From Dehalococcoidia bacterium (GTDB lineage: Bacteria > Chloroflexota > Dehalococcoidia > UBA2979): a stretch of DNA of 64,000 nt. Each line of letters starts with the position of its first letter. The stretch's first letter is position 1. Below are positions 17,561-28,932 of this stretch, piece after piece. The position numbers were made by a program, and so were the translations under genes. The stretch lies in the NCBI GenBank assembly GCA_009692685.1, contig SHYS01000003.1, forward strand, positions 124,001 through 188,000. Direction: 5' to 3'. Under the pieces are notes generated by a model, which was not told the origin of the DNA, ran no database searches, and was given only the letters and a program-made list of their open reading frames with translations.

Positions 17561-17939
17561 TCAATCCTGCACAGCGGTCTCGACGAGGGCGTACCCGCGT
17601 TTGCGGGCCGTCAGGATCGCGCCACCCTCGAGCCCGTGCAGGTTCGATCGCAACTGGAGATCTGGACATCCAGGCGACGCGTTGGGACCTCCGGATCGCC
17701 CCAGACCCGACGGAGCAACTCATCGCGGGTGACCACAAAGCCAGCGTGGGCTGCCAGCTCCAGCAGCGGGCGTAACTCGAGGTAGGTGAGCCACATCCGG
17801 TGTCCGGCGACGTGTACCTGCAACCGTTCCTCGTCGAGCACGAGGTTGCCGAGGTGAAGCGGAGCAGCGAGCAGGCGCGACCTGGGATGGACAGCGGGTA
17901 TGCGTCCTCGTGGCGACCCAGAACCGGGGTCGCTTTCAT
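17561..17939 (-). pseudogene. Frameshifted OmpR-type winged-helix gene
   Basis: The minus frame shows an OmpR/PhoB-like winged helix: LHLGNLVLDEERLQVHVAG, LTYLELRPLLELAAHAG, and VVTRDELLRRVWGDPEVPTRR with DVQIS. Near 17655 the frame shifts by one base (one G short in what should read ATC TCC AGG TTG) and goes on in the next frame as LRSNLHGLEGG and LTARKRGYALVE to TGA at 17561. A likely start is ATG 17939 (MKATPVLGRHEDAY), which is in yet another frame, so a second shift near 17880 is implied. No receiver domain is attached. Either a two-lesion pseudogene or assembly indels. Confidence 0.65.
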
Positions 17940-18107
17940 ACCCGGAGGCTAGCGCGGGCCTGTTTCGAGCTTGCTGCCGCCTGATGAACGCGTTGTTGCG
18001 CCGACCTCTCCCCCGCGTTGCCGCCGCGTTACGGCTGGTCGTTCGAGGGAAGGTGCGCGTCGCACCGAGACGCGGTGTGTGCTTCGATGTGCGCACTTGG
18101 GGGAACC

Positions 18108-18869
18108 GTGGACGCGATCGCACTCGTTTGGCTGGGGGTGGCAGCCGCCGCGGCGGGCGCCGTGAACGCGGTCGCCGGTGGCGGCACCCTGATCAGCTTC
18201 CCGGCGCTCCTCGCGGTTGGCTTTCCCGCGAAGGTCGCCAACGTCACCAGCACTGTCGCGATCTGGCCCGGCACCGTCGGCGGTTCGTTCGCCTATCGGC
18301 GCGAGCTGGCGTCGAGAACCCAACGGCTGTTCAGGCTCACCGTGCCCGCCGTCCTCGGTGCGGCGGTGGGCTCAGTGCTGCTGCTCGCGAGTTCGCAGCG
18401 ACTCTTCGATGCCGTCGTGCCGTTTCTTGTGCTGTTCGCCAGCCTGCTCCTGGCGATGAACAGCCGCCTGGCGTCGCTGGCGACGCGTCGAGGCCTGAGC
18501 GCGCACGAGGAGGGCCATCTGCCGCCGCTGCTCCACCTCTCGATTTTTGGGGCGGGTGTCTACGGCGGCTACTTCGGCGCGGGCCTTGGCATCATCACCT
18601 TGGCCGCTATGAGCATCTTCGCGCCGGACGACATGCAGCGCGCGAACGCGGTGAAAGGGGCGCTGGCGCTCCTCGTGAACTTCGTGGCCGTGGTCGTATT
18701 CGCCGTGTTTGGGCCGGTCGAATGGGGGCCCGCGGCCGTAATGGCGGTGTGCGCCATCGGCGGCGGCTACGCGGGTGTGAGTCTGGCGAGACGCCTCAAC
18801 GCCCAGCTGTTGCGGAACCTGATCGTGGTCTGGGGGCTGGTCATGAGCGGCTGGCTGTTCCTCCGCTAG
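18108..18869 (+). CDS. TauE/SafE-family permease
   Basis: A 253-residue membrane protein of the TauE/SafE (sulfite/organosulfonate exporter-like) family. The start GTG 18108 is favoured by GGGGGAA at good spacing; ATG 18087 lacks one. The N-terminal family motif AGAVNAVAGGGTLISFPALL is near residue 14, and the second-repeat motif GVYGGYFGAGLGIITLAAM near residue 148. About eight membrane segments are visible. The substrate is not shown; family members export small anions such as sulfite or sulfoacetate. The stop is TAG. The following 246 bases hold no gene. Confidence 0.88.
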   Translation: MDAIALVWLGVAAAAAGAVNAVAGGGTLISFPALLAVGFPAKVANVTSTVAIWPGTVGGSFAYRRELASRTQRLFRLTVPAVLGAAVGSVLLLASSQRLFDAVVPFLVLFASLLLAMNSRLASLATRRGLSAHEEGHLPPLLHLSIFGAGVYGGYFGAGLGIITLAAMSIFAPDDMQRANAVKGALALLVNFVAVVVFAVFGPVEWGPAAVMAVCAIGGGYAGVSLARRLNAQLLRNLIVVWGLVMSGWLFLR

Positions 18870-19115
18870 ATTCGCAGGTGGCGCGCCCTCGAATCTGACT
18901 GTCCCAGAGCCTTCAATCTCCCGACGCTTTATCTGGTATCTCGGGCCCACTGCGTGGCGCCTGAGTCATCGAGGCGTGCTCGGTTCACGGTGGTTTCATG
19001 GCGCTCCAGCGAAGCAACGAATTGCCGATTCTGCCCGCGTCGAGGCTGCGCGCGCCCCTGCCCAGAGGCGCTGGCGCCCTCGTCGGCGCTCTCCCTCGGA
19101 AACACGGCCCGAGTC

Positions 19116-22403
<3,288 letters not shown>

Positions 22404-22430
22404 GGCGCACCGCCTTCGTCAGCGGCGGGC

Positions 22431-22710
22431 ATGAAAAAGCCCGCCCCGTGTCAGGTCACGGGACGAGCCTCGAGGGGTACAAACCCACGAAACCCGCGGT
22501 ACCACCCGCGTTGCGCCCGCGCTCGATCTGCCGGGGCAGTCCGAGGCAATACGCCGCTTACCGCGCCACGTCACCTCGGTGCCGCGCGGCAGATCGAGGC
22601 GGAATGGTGCTGCCCCTGGTAACGGTGGGCGCTCCGGCCGAGCCTACTGGCGCGCCTCGAATGTTCGAGGGCGGCACGTTCGGTCGGCGGCTCAGGAGTG
22701 ATCTTCACCC
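22431..22710 (-). promoter_or_regulatory. T-box leader of ileS
   Basis: On the minus strand the T-box consensus GGGTGGTACCGCG stands at 22495-22507, upstream of the ileS start. It is followed by GGTTTCGTGGG and the terminator region, a CCCGTG/CACGGG stem (22445-22462) ending in GGGCGGGCTTTTT (T run at 22434-22438). Further upstream CACCGTTACCAGGG resembles the conserved stem III segment. Uncharged tRNA-Ile pairing with the TGG of the T-box should favour the antiterminator and permit ileS transcription. Exact stem I and specifier bounds are not fixed here. Confidence 0.88.
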
Positions 22711-23102
22711 GACAGGGCGGCGTCCGGCTCGCACCAGCCCGGACTCGCTGTGCCGCCCGCGCCGCCCCTCGGAAGTCCGAGGCGAAACGCGAGCCGGGCT
22801 ACTGTCTCCGTCGTAGCCTGTCCTCGAAGTCTACGTGAGTACGAGGCAGGCGGGCAATTGGGAGGCTGTCGCGGCCACTGTCCCCGCTTCCGTCACGGTC
22901 GCGCAGAGATGATCTCCCATATACTCGCATCACGTAGCCGTGTCATCTGTGGCTTACTGATCCGCTGCTGAGTCACCGCGAAGATGATTCCGTGCCACGG
23001 TTGGTGTGCCCTGTCCCGAGGGCCAAATGGCAAGACCAAGCAGGCAGGCCTCGCTCGCAAGACTGAGGTGACGCAGCTCGCCCGTCGCCTACACTGGCGC
23101 AC
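22711..23102. other. Gap with no gene seen
   Basis: This 392-base stretch lies between the ileS leader and a divergent GNAT gene. It has no credible frame and no RNA that I recognise; it must hold the ileS promoter and the GNAT promoter. Confidence 0.5.
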
Positions 23103-23783
23103 ATGGCCGCCGCGACCACTCAGCGCCTGCTGCTGCGCGAGATGACGCTCGCCGACACCACAGGCGTGCGCCGCATCGAGGTCGCCGCCTACGAGGACGC
23201 TTGGCCCCAGACCACCTTCGAGGAGGAGCTGCGTAACTCCTTCGCGACCTACCTGGTGGCCGTCGATGTGCAGGGCGGTGCCGCCGTCGCGCTGCCTCGA
23301 CCATCCGGGCACGCTGGCCGCCCGTGGTGGGCGCGCCTGCTGGCCGGAGCCACTCCGGAGGCACCACCACCGCACGAGGCAGGCGGCAGCATCGCCGGGT
23401 ACTGCGGCGCCTGGTTCCACGTCGATCAGCTGCACATCGTCACCGTCGCGGTTGACCCGGCGCGGCAGGGGCGCGGCATCGCGCAGCGCCTGCTCATCGA
23501 GTGCTTCGATCGCGCCATCGAGGCGGATCTGCGCAATGTGACGCTCGAGGTGCGCCCCTCGAACACCCGCGCGCAGGAGATCTACCGGCGATTCGGCCTG
23601 CAGCAGGTCGGCATCCACCGCGCCTACTACGCCAACAACGGCGAGGACGCCATCGTCATGCTCACGCCCGACCTCGCTGCCCCCGAGCAGCGCGCGCGCC
23701 TCGAGGTCGTGCGATCGGAGGTCGCCACCCGCTTCCCCGAGGTCGATTGGGTCGGCACACGCGCAGAAGGCGGTCGCGCCTAG
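23103..23783 (+). CDS. RimI-like GNAT N-acetyltransferase
   Basis: A 226-residue acetyltransferase. The N-terminal half begins RLLLREMTLADTTGVRRIE, with an extra Pro-rich loop (RPSGHAGRPWWARLL to EAPPPHEAGG) in place of a short linker. The acetyl-CoA site is VTVAVDPARQGRGIAQRLL near residue 118, and TLEVRPSNTRAQEIYRRFG follows, the typical RimI-type close. It probably acetylates a protein N-terminus, perhaps ribosomal S18, but that is inference. It ends TAG and overlaps the convergent MFS gene by four bases. Confidence 0.88.
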   Translation: MAAATTQRLLLREMTLADTTGVRRIEVAAYEDAWPQTTFEEELRNSFATYLVAVDVQGGAAVALPRPSGHAGRPWWARLLAGATPEAPPPHEAGGSIAGYCGAWFHVDQLHIVTVAVDPARQGRGIAQRLLIECFDRAIEADLRNVTLEVRPSNTRAQEIYRRFGLQQVGIHRAYYANNGEDAIVMLTPDLAAPEQRARLEVVRSEVATRFPEVDWVGTRAEGGRA

Positions 23784-25027
23784 CCCGAGGCGTCACCAGC
23801 CGTGGCCGCCGCCGCGTCCATGGATGCGATTGCCGGTCTCGGGCGTGCCGGTGGCATCACGAGGTAGAGCGCGATGCCGAGTAGCGGCAGCAGCGCGCAG
23901 ATGAAGAACCCAATCGCGTAGGTCGTCACCTCGATGACGAGGCCCAGCACGATGCCACCAAGGACGGCGCCGACGTCCCACGCCATCGTGTAGGTCGCTG
24001 CGCCACCACCTCGACCCTCCGGCGGCGTGCGATCGATGATCAGCGCCAGTGTGGTGACCTGCACCGCCGCGAACGAGAGGCCGTACAGCACCGCCGCCGC
24101 CAGCAGCATCGTCTGGGTCTGCGCCGTGGTGATCAGGAGGAGTGACACCGCGCCCATGGCGAGCGAGGGCAGGATCACCTGCGTCCGCCCGAGGCGATCC
24201 GAGAGCGCGCCGCTGAGCGCCCTCGAGATCAGGAGCGCCAGTCCCCACACCGTGTAGAACAGGCCCACATTGCCGAGGTTGCGCTCGATGGCGAACAGCG
24301 GCAGGAAGGCCTGTACCGCTCCCACCGTCGTCGTCATCGACAGGAACACGAGTGCAGGCGCCACCGCCGGCCTGGTGATCCACACTCGAGCCCGCGCGGG
24401 TGCGGCTGAGAGTCGCGTCCCCTCGTGGTCGGGGATGAGCACCGCAACCCCGAGAGCGGCTGCGGCGAAGATGGCCGCCACGCCGAAGCCGGCCGAGAAC
24501 GACACCCCGAGCGCCAGCGCGACCATCAGTGGCGCGCCGTACATCTGCGAGATCGCGTTCGCCGACTGGTAGAGGCCCATGCCCAGCCCTCGACGGCGCC
24601 CTGTGAGCATCCCGGACACGATCGCGAGCTGCGCCGTTGTGAAGAGCCCCATCGCGATGCCGTGCACGAACCGGAAGCCGATCGTCACCCAGGGGTTCGA
24701 GGTGGTCGCGTAGCCGAGGAACGCCACGATCGTCAGCACGGCGCCGATGCGCTGCCACCGTCGACGGTTGCCGCCATCGACCCAGATGCCGACGAGCGGC
24801 CTCGTAAGCATCCCGGAGATGCCCATGGCGCCCACAACCAGCCCGACGAGCCAGTCCGGTCGCCCCGCGAGCGACTGCGGCACGCCGACGATCGACATCG
24901 CATAGGCCACGAAGTAGAGATGCACGGCCAGCAGCGCGAGCACGAACGGCCCGCCGCCGAGTTCGGCCGCAAGCCTGGGCCCACCGGCGGGCCGCACCTC
25001 GCGCGTTCCCGCGGCAACCTCGATCAC
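23780..25027 (-). CDS. MFS transporter
   Basis: A 415-residue major facilitator with about 12 membrane helices. The loop 2-3 motif appears as MLTRPLVGIWVDGGNRRRWQ near residue 93, and the matching C-half loop as ISRALSGALSDRLGRTQVIL near residue 263. The N-terminus is short and cytoplasmic; GTG 25027 is the likely start, with GAGGTGCAGAG before it. No drug or sugar signature lets me assign the substrate; the pattern is that of drug-type efflux permeases. The stop is TAG. Confidence 0.9.
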   Translation of the reverse strand: MIEVAAGTREVRPAGGPRLAAELGGGPFVLALLAVHLYFVAYAMSIVGVPQSLAGRPDWLVGLVVGAMGISGMLTRPLVGIWVDGGNRRRWQRIGAVLTIVAFLGYATTSNPWVTIGFRFVHGIAMGLFTTAQLAIVSGMLTGRRRGLGMGLYQSANAISQMYGAPLMVALALGVSFSAGFGVAAIFAAAALGVAVLIPDHEGTRLSAAPARARVWITRPAVAPALVFLSMTTTVGAVQAFLPLFAIERNLGNVGLFYTVWGLALLISRALSGALSDRLGRTQVILPSLAMGAVSLLLITTAQTQTMLLAAAVLYGLSFAAVQVTTLALIIDRTPPEGRGGGAATYTMAWDVGAVLGGIVLGLVIEVTTYAIGFFICALLPLLGIALYLVMPPARPRPAIASMDAAAATAGDASG

Positions 25028-25164
25028 CTCTGCACCTCGCGGGTTACTTCACGATGCACGGCACTCCCGATCCGACCGATCCGCGCACGCAGTTATGAAC
25101 AGCCGCTGGGTGATATTGGACCCGCTTGCAAAGGTGATGGGCGCCCGGAGGGGGCGGGCGGGAG

Positions 25165-25485
25165 CTACTCGTCGTCGCCGTCGTCGGTCACTGCCGGGTC
25201 GTGCACGTAGACAAGCAGCCGGCCCGCCCGCTCGACGAAGATCACGAGGCGCCCGGCGCTCGCGTGCTCCTGGACCACTCGACCGAACTTCGCGCCATGG
25301 CCCTTCACCAGCAGGGTCTCACCTGTGTAGGAGAAGCGGCGCGCATCCACGGCCACGTAGAACGGAGGCGGGGCGACCTCCCAGTTCCAATCGAGGATGA
25401 AGGTCTCGATGCCGCTGTCTCCTTCGAGGACACCCATGTCCTCGAAGGAGACAGCGACTTCCTGGCGAATCTGCTCGGCGACCAT
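25165..25485 (-). CDS. Hypothetical protein with in-gene palindrome
   Basis: A 106-residue protein from ATG 25485 (the longer frame to 25509 is less likely). It begins MVAEQIRQEVAVSFEDMGVL, then a likely beta-rich body, FYVAVDARRFSYTGETLLVK and RLVIFVERAGRLLVYVHDP, and an acidic tail. Codons 11-24 are formed by a perfect 19-base inverted repeat (25414-25455), so part of the sequence is dictated by the palindrome. It is last in the disulfide-related cluster DUF3105-DsbA-VKOR. The fold suggests a small domain of unknown function. The stop is TAG. Confidence 0.65.
   Translation of the reverse strand: MVAEQIRQEVAVSFEDMGVLEGDSGIETFILDWNWEVAPPPFYVAVDARRFSYTGETLLVKGHGAKFGRVVQEHASAGRLVIFVERAGRLLVYVHDPAVTDDGDDE
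25414..25455. repeat. Perfect 19-bp inverted repeat inside a gene
   Basis: GCTGTCTCCTTCGAGGACA (25414-25432) and TGTCCTCGAAGGAGACAGC (25437-25455) are exact reverse complements around a four-base loop CCCA. In mRNA this would be a very stable hairpin over codons 11-24 of the gene from 25485. Because the two arms match perfectly, both strands read an AVSFED-like peptide. A coding region rarely keeps such a long exact palindrome. Confidence 0.9.
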
Positions 25486-25521
25486 AATCACGCCTCTCCG
25501 ACGCCTCACATCGAGGCGCGA

Positions 25522-25985
25522 TCATACGTCGATGCTGCGCGGGCGGCCAGTGCGGGCCGCCACATCTGGGAGTGTGAGCAGGAAGAGCAGGGTCACGGTC
25601 CCCGCGGACGTCACGCACCAGATGCAGATCGCGTGAATCACCGCCAGCTCGAGGTAGGTGAGGTATCCCGAATACACCACCCCACCCAGGGCAAGCGCGA
25701 ACGTCAGTGTGGCCAGCGCCTCCGGCACCGGGGCACCGGGCCGCGCCATAACTCGACCCGCCGAGAGCACAAGCAGCCCGAGGTACATGAGCAGCCCGAA
25801 AACGGCGACCGGAACCCTCCCGCCACCCGTGCGTACTGCGAGCCTTGGACAGCGTGGCAGTCTCCGAGGGCGCCACAGGCGACTACTCGAGTCGGGTCCA
25901 GCGCCACCCAGCTCAGGTACGTGGCGATCCCCGTGCCCAGCACCGCGAGCAGCAGCATCGCGCGAGGACGCCACGCTGCGGACAT
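25522..25985 (-). pseudogene. VKOR-family disulfide-bond gene, frameshifted
   Basis: From ATG 25985 the frame gives MLLLAVLGTGIATYLSWVAL and CGALGDCHAVQGSQYARVAGG, a vitamin K epoxide reductase (VKOR) start with its first Cys pair. Near 25815 one base is missing (GGGAGGGTT), and the protein continues in the next frame as RVPVAVFGLLMYLGLLVL, then ALALGGVVYSGYLTYLELAV and the redox pair CIWC near residue 135. Restoring one base gives 155 codons. VKOR reoxidises DsbA-type proteins at the membrane, and a DsbA gene lies just upstream. A single homopolymer-near indel could be an assembly error. Confidence 0.8.
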
Positions 25986-26019
25986 CGACTACGGCGCACA
26001 CGCGCGCGCGTGCCGCCGA

Positions 26020-26791
26020 CTACACGCCGGGCACGAGCTGGCCATTGATGAGTAGCGACGGCGTCGAGCGCACGCCTGCGTCCTGCGCCTCCCGGGTGAG
26101 CCGCTCCACGGTGGCCCGCGTCCGGCCGCTATCGATGCAGCTCTCGAAGGCCTCCTGGTCCCAGGCGGCAGGCGGGAGTGCCGCATTGACCTCCCGACCG
26201 TAGGACTTCAGCCGGTCAAGCGCGAAGACCCCGGAGTTATCGCGCTCCTGCCGTCGGAAGAGTACGTCGTGATACGGCCAGAACTGTCCCTGCTCGACGG
26301 CGCACTCAGTAGCCTGCGCTGCCTGGATCGATTCTGGTCCGAGGAAGGCCATGTGGTGAAATTCGTACGAGACCTGTCTGCTCTCGATGAACTCGGTGGC
26401 GAGCACCGGCTCGGAATCGCGCGTGTAGGCAGCGCAGAAGGGGGCATTAGTCCTCGAAGGCCACGATGCGCACCGGCGCGGCCGGGTCGCCCCACTGGCG
26501 GCCCGCCACCTGTCCACGTGCGACAAGCTCGAAGTTCCTACCACCCGTCGGGGCACACGGTCGGTTGAGCCAGATCAGCGCAGCCACCACGCCCAGTACG
26601 AAAATCACCGAGCCCACCAGCAGCGGTCCACACAGCGCATCAAGCAAGCGCCGCCATGCGGCCCGATTGTCGGCGCTTGCGCACGGCCGCTGAACGGTCC
26701 GCCTACGCCGTCTGGAATCTGCCCTTCGCCATCCGCTGGTGAACCGCCTCACAAGCGTAGAGCCAGCGCGGGTATGTTCCTGCCGGGTCAA
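26020..26791 (-). pseudogene. DsbA-like thiol-disulfide gene, interrupted
   Basis: The frame from 26791 gives a basic N-terminus, one membrane anchor (GPLLVGSVIFVLGVVAALIW) and GQVAGRQWGDPAAPVRIVAF followed by ED and a TAA at 26447-26449. The rest follows in another frame: FCAAYTRDSEPVLATEFI, FLGPESIQAAQATECAVEQG and RSTPSLLINGQLVPGV, which is the cis-Pro region of DsbA-type proteins. The break lies exactly at the active site. The CPFC motif returns if one C of a five-C run (26440-26444) is dropped, but the TAA would remain, so two changes are needed. It is the expected partner of the VKOR gene. Confidence 0.75.
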
Positions 26792-26815
26792 CGTCCCGGC
26801 CCGCTGGGACGTTCG

Positions 26816-27448
26816 TCATCGAACCCCGGGTTCAGGCGAGCGGTCGCGGTTCACCTTGATGAAGTCCTCGATCGCCTTCTGGTCCAGCTTGTCGAGGCGC
26901 AACAGTCGCCCCCACGAGACCACACCAATGGCGATCTCATTCTCCGGCCGCGGCGAGAGGATCACATCCCGGGAGTGGTTGCCCTGGATCTTCTCCAGCG
27001 CCTTGACGTCGGCCTCGGAGACCTTGTCGCGGTTGTAGGTGATCCAGACCATGCCGTGCTCGAGCGAGTGGATGGCATTGCCGTCGGCTACCGGATCGCT
27101 GTACTTGTTCGCGCGCAGCGGGGTGATGAAGTGCGGGCCGCCTGCGGGCGGCTCGCCCACAGGAATGATGAGGTCGTTGAGATCGGAGATGTGAGAAGCG
27201 GGCGCGATGGCTACGGCGACGCCCCGTAGTTCATCCGTCGAGATTGTCTGCGGCAGCGACTGCCAGGCCATCCAGCTTAGGAAGAGGACGGACGCCACGA
27301 CTACCGAGATCGTCGTGAAGCCGCCGTACGGGTCGAGCTGTTGGCGCCAGACTGTGCGCACGCGCTGAGGGACGCCGGGCATCGCCGCCGCGGCCGCTGG
27401 CCTCGAAGGCGGACGCCCGCGATTGCGTCGACTTCCCTGTCCTGACAC
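26816..27448 (-). CDS. DUF3105-family membrane-anchored protein
   Basis: A 210-residue protein with a basic N-terminus, one membrane helix (GGFTTISVVVASVLFLSWMA near residue 43) and an extracytoplasmic DUF3105 domain. Family features are EPPAGGPHFITPL, the conserved AIHSLEHGMVWITYN near residue 125 (His/Glu motif), and a C-terminal segment with RPENEIAIGVVSWGRLLRL. DUF3105 proteins have no known enzyme activity. It starts the DUF3105-DsbA-VKOR cluster, so a role in exported-protein folding or redox is suggested by position only. The stop is TGA. Confidence 0.85.
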   Translation of the reverse strand: MSGQGSRRNRGRPPSRPAAAAAMPGVPQRVRTVWRQQLDPYGGFTTISVVVASVLFLSWMAWQSLPQTISTDELRGVAVAIAPASHISDLNDLIIPVGEPPAGGPHFITPLRANKYSDPVADGNAIHSLEHGMVWITYNRDKVSEADVKALEKIQGNHSRDVILSPRPENEIAIGVVSWGRLLRLDKLDQKAIEDFIKVNRDRSPEPGVR

Positions 27449-27637
27449 AGCTGCCTCCTCGACGAACCAACGCGGGCACCACGCTCAAGGTAGCCCGCGC
27501 CGGATCGAGCGACAAACGGCCGTCGAGACACGCTGGGCGCGCCGAGGACGCGGCGCTAGCATCACCGAGGGCCTTGAGACGCTGGCCCTCCGCGTGAGGT
27601 CACCGTGGGGACGGCAACTGGTGGAGCGAGGCATGGT

Positions 27638-27931
27638 ATGCGATCCGACCGCACTCGAGACTCGGTGGCGAACTCGATCCTAGTCGGGTTGATCTTCGGC
27701 GGCGTCATCTACTGGCAGACGCGCGACCTCGTCCAGGTGCTCCCGGCAACCGCAATTATGGCCGCGTCGCTCTATCTTGGGTCGGTGTTCTCGAACCGCA
27801 TTGCCCAGCGTATCGCGAAGCGGATCTCGCCGCGGGAGGTCGAGGTGCTACCGCCGGAGCAGACCACCGAGCGCCCCGACCACGCCCTCAGGCGTCGGAC
27901 GCGGCGTCGCCCCCGCGGTCGCCGCGCGTGA
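27638..27931 (+). CDS. Small membrane protein
   Basis: A 97-residue protein from ATG 27638 with GAGCGAGG nearby. Two hydrophobic segments follow a basic start: NSILVGLIFGGVIYW and VLPATAIMAASLYLGSVF, so the body is likely a two-helix membrane hairpin. The C-terminus is basic (RRRTRRRPRGRRA). The function is unknown. It ends TGA, and a long perfect hairpin follows. Confidence 0.65.
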   Translation: MRSDRTRDSVANSILVGLIFGGVIYWQTRDLVQVLPATAIMAASLYLGSVFSNRIAQRIAKRISPREVEVLPPEQTTERPDHALRRRTRRRPRGRRA

Positions 27932-27957
27932 GTGAGGCGGGGCGACCGGGACGAAAC

Positions 27958-27988
27958 GAAACGCGCCGCCCTGAGGGCGGCGCGTTTC
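27958..27988. terminator. Bidirectional terminator hairpin
   Basis: GAAACGCGCCGCCC (27958-27971) and GGGCGGCGCGTTTC (27975-27988) form a perfect 14-base stem with a three-base loop. The A/T ends give A- and T-rich flanks on either strand. It lies between the + membrane-protein gene and the convergent - ATPase gene. Confidence 0.8.
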
Positions 27989-28013
27989 ACTGTCAGCAGC
28001 GCGACAACAGAGG

Positions 28014-28757
28014 CTATTCGCCGACGGCGAAACCTCGGCCCACAGTGATCGCGAAGTGGCGGTCATCGAGGTCGACGTGCGTACCATGCATGGCTCGGAC
28101 CGAGAGGATCCGCTGACGACGCCCGTCTCGCTCGATCATGCGCAGGTCCACGATGCCATCCACCAGCTGCTCCTCGATGCCGAGGCGCGTGTAGCCATTC
28201 GCACCATGTAGTCGCTGGCCGGTGATCATCGTGGTGCAGTGTGTCTCTTCCAGGACGCCGCGGAGCAGGTCCGCGATGAACGCGGCGGCCGCCTCGCCAC
28301 CCGCACCGGGTCCGAGGGGCGGGTCGATAGCCACGCGCTCAGCTTGGATCTCCGTGACCGCTTCGATCGCCGCAGAAACAGTGGCCGAGGCAGGCCCGGT
28401 CACCGTCGGAGCCGCGATGCTGGGAGCGTCCGATCCGCCAGCGCCCGCCATCACCGGGGCGGCTGGTAGCGGCGCGGATGCGCCGGGCGGCATCACCTGC
28501 ACGATGCGGGCATACCCATCTTCGATGGCGCCACGCAGATCCCAGCCAAGCGAGGCCGCAGTCTCAAGGACGCGACCTGGCTCGTCCGCCGTCACGAAGA
28601 CACCGGGCTCGCCCTCGCGAATTCCAGCGAGGATGAACTCCAGACACAGCACGGACTTGCCGGTGCCGGCCTCGCCGCAGACGAGGACCGAGGCGCCACG
28701 TGGCACGCCGCCTTCGATGAGTGCATCGATTTCTGCAACGCCAATAGTTGTGCGCAT
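28014..28757 (-). CDS. KaiC/RAD55-like single-domain ATPase
   Basis: A 247-residue RecA-fold ATPase from ATG 28757 with AAAGGA upstream. The start has GVAEIDALIEGGVPRGASVL and Walker A VCGEAGTGKSVLCLEF (near residue 25), then GVFVTADEPGRVLETAASLGW, the KaiC-like segment after Walker A. A long Ala/Pro-rich insert (about 95-140) precedes the Walker B region ERVAIDPP. The C-terminal half has the DLRMIERDGRRQRILSVRAM strand found in KaiC/RadA-type proteins. There is one ATPase domain only, so it is not a clock KaiC; family members act in signalling or DNA transactions. The stop is TAG. Confidence 0.8.
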   Translation of the reverse strand: MRTTIGVAEIDALIEGGVPRGASVLVCGEAGTGKSVLCLEFILAGIREGEPGVFVTADEPGRVLETAASLGWDLRGAIEDGYARIVQVMPPGASAPLPAAPVMAGAGGSDAPSIAAPTVTGPASATVSAAIEAVTEIQAERVAIDPPLGPGAGGEAAAAFIADLLRGVLEETHCTTMITGQRLHGANGYTRLGIEEQLVDGIVDLRMIERDGRRQRILSVRAMHGTHVDLDDRHFAITVGRGFAVGE

Positions 28758-28932
28758 GGCGTGTTCCTTTCGCTCGGCGCGATGCGGCTCGCGTGATACC
28801 GGTCGCGTTGGCGCTCGAATCTGCGAGGGCCCGGTTGCCACTATATGTCTCTGCGCGAAAGCCGACTACGGGGGAAACCCCTAATCGAGGGCATTTCGCG
28901 GGATCAGGGTTCCGCCGCCGTGGACCGGACTC

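Noticed and set aside
23780..25027. A second plus-strand gene opposite the MFS transporter (24425-25210)
   Set aside because: Antisense of a full transporter; composition is Arg/His-rich with no fold.
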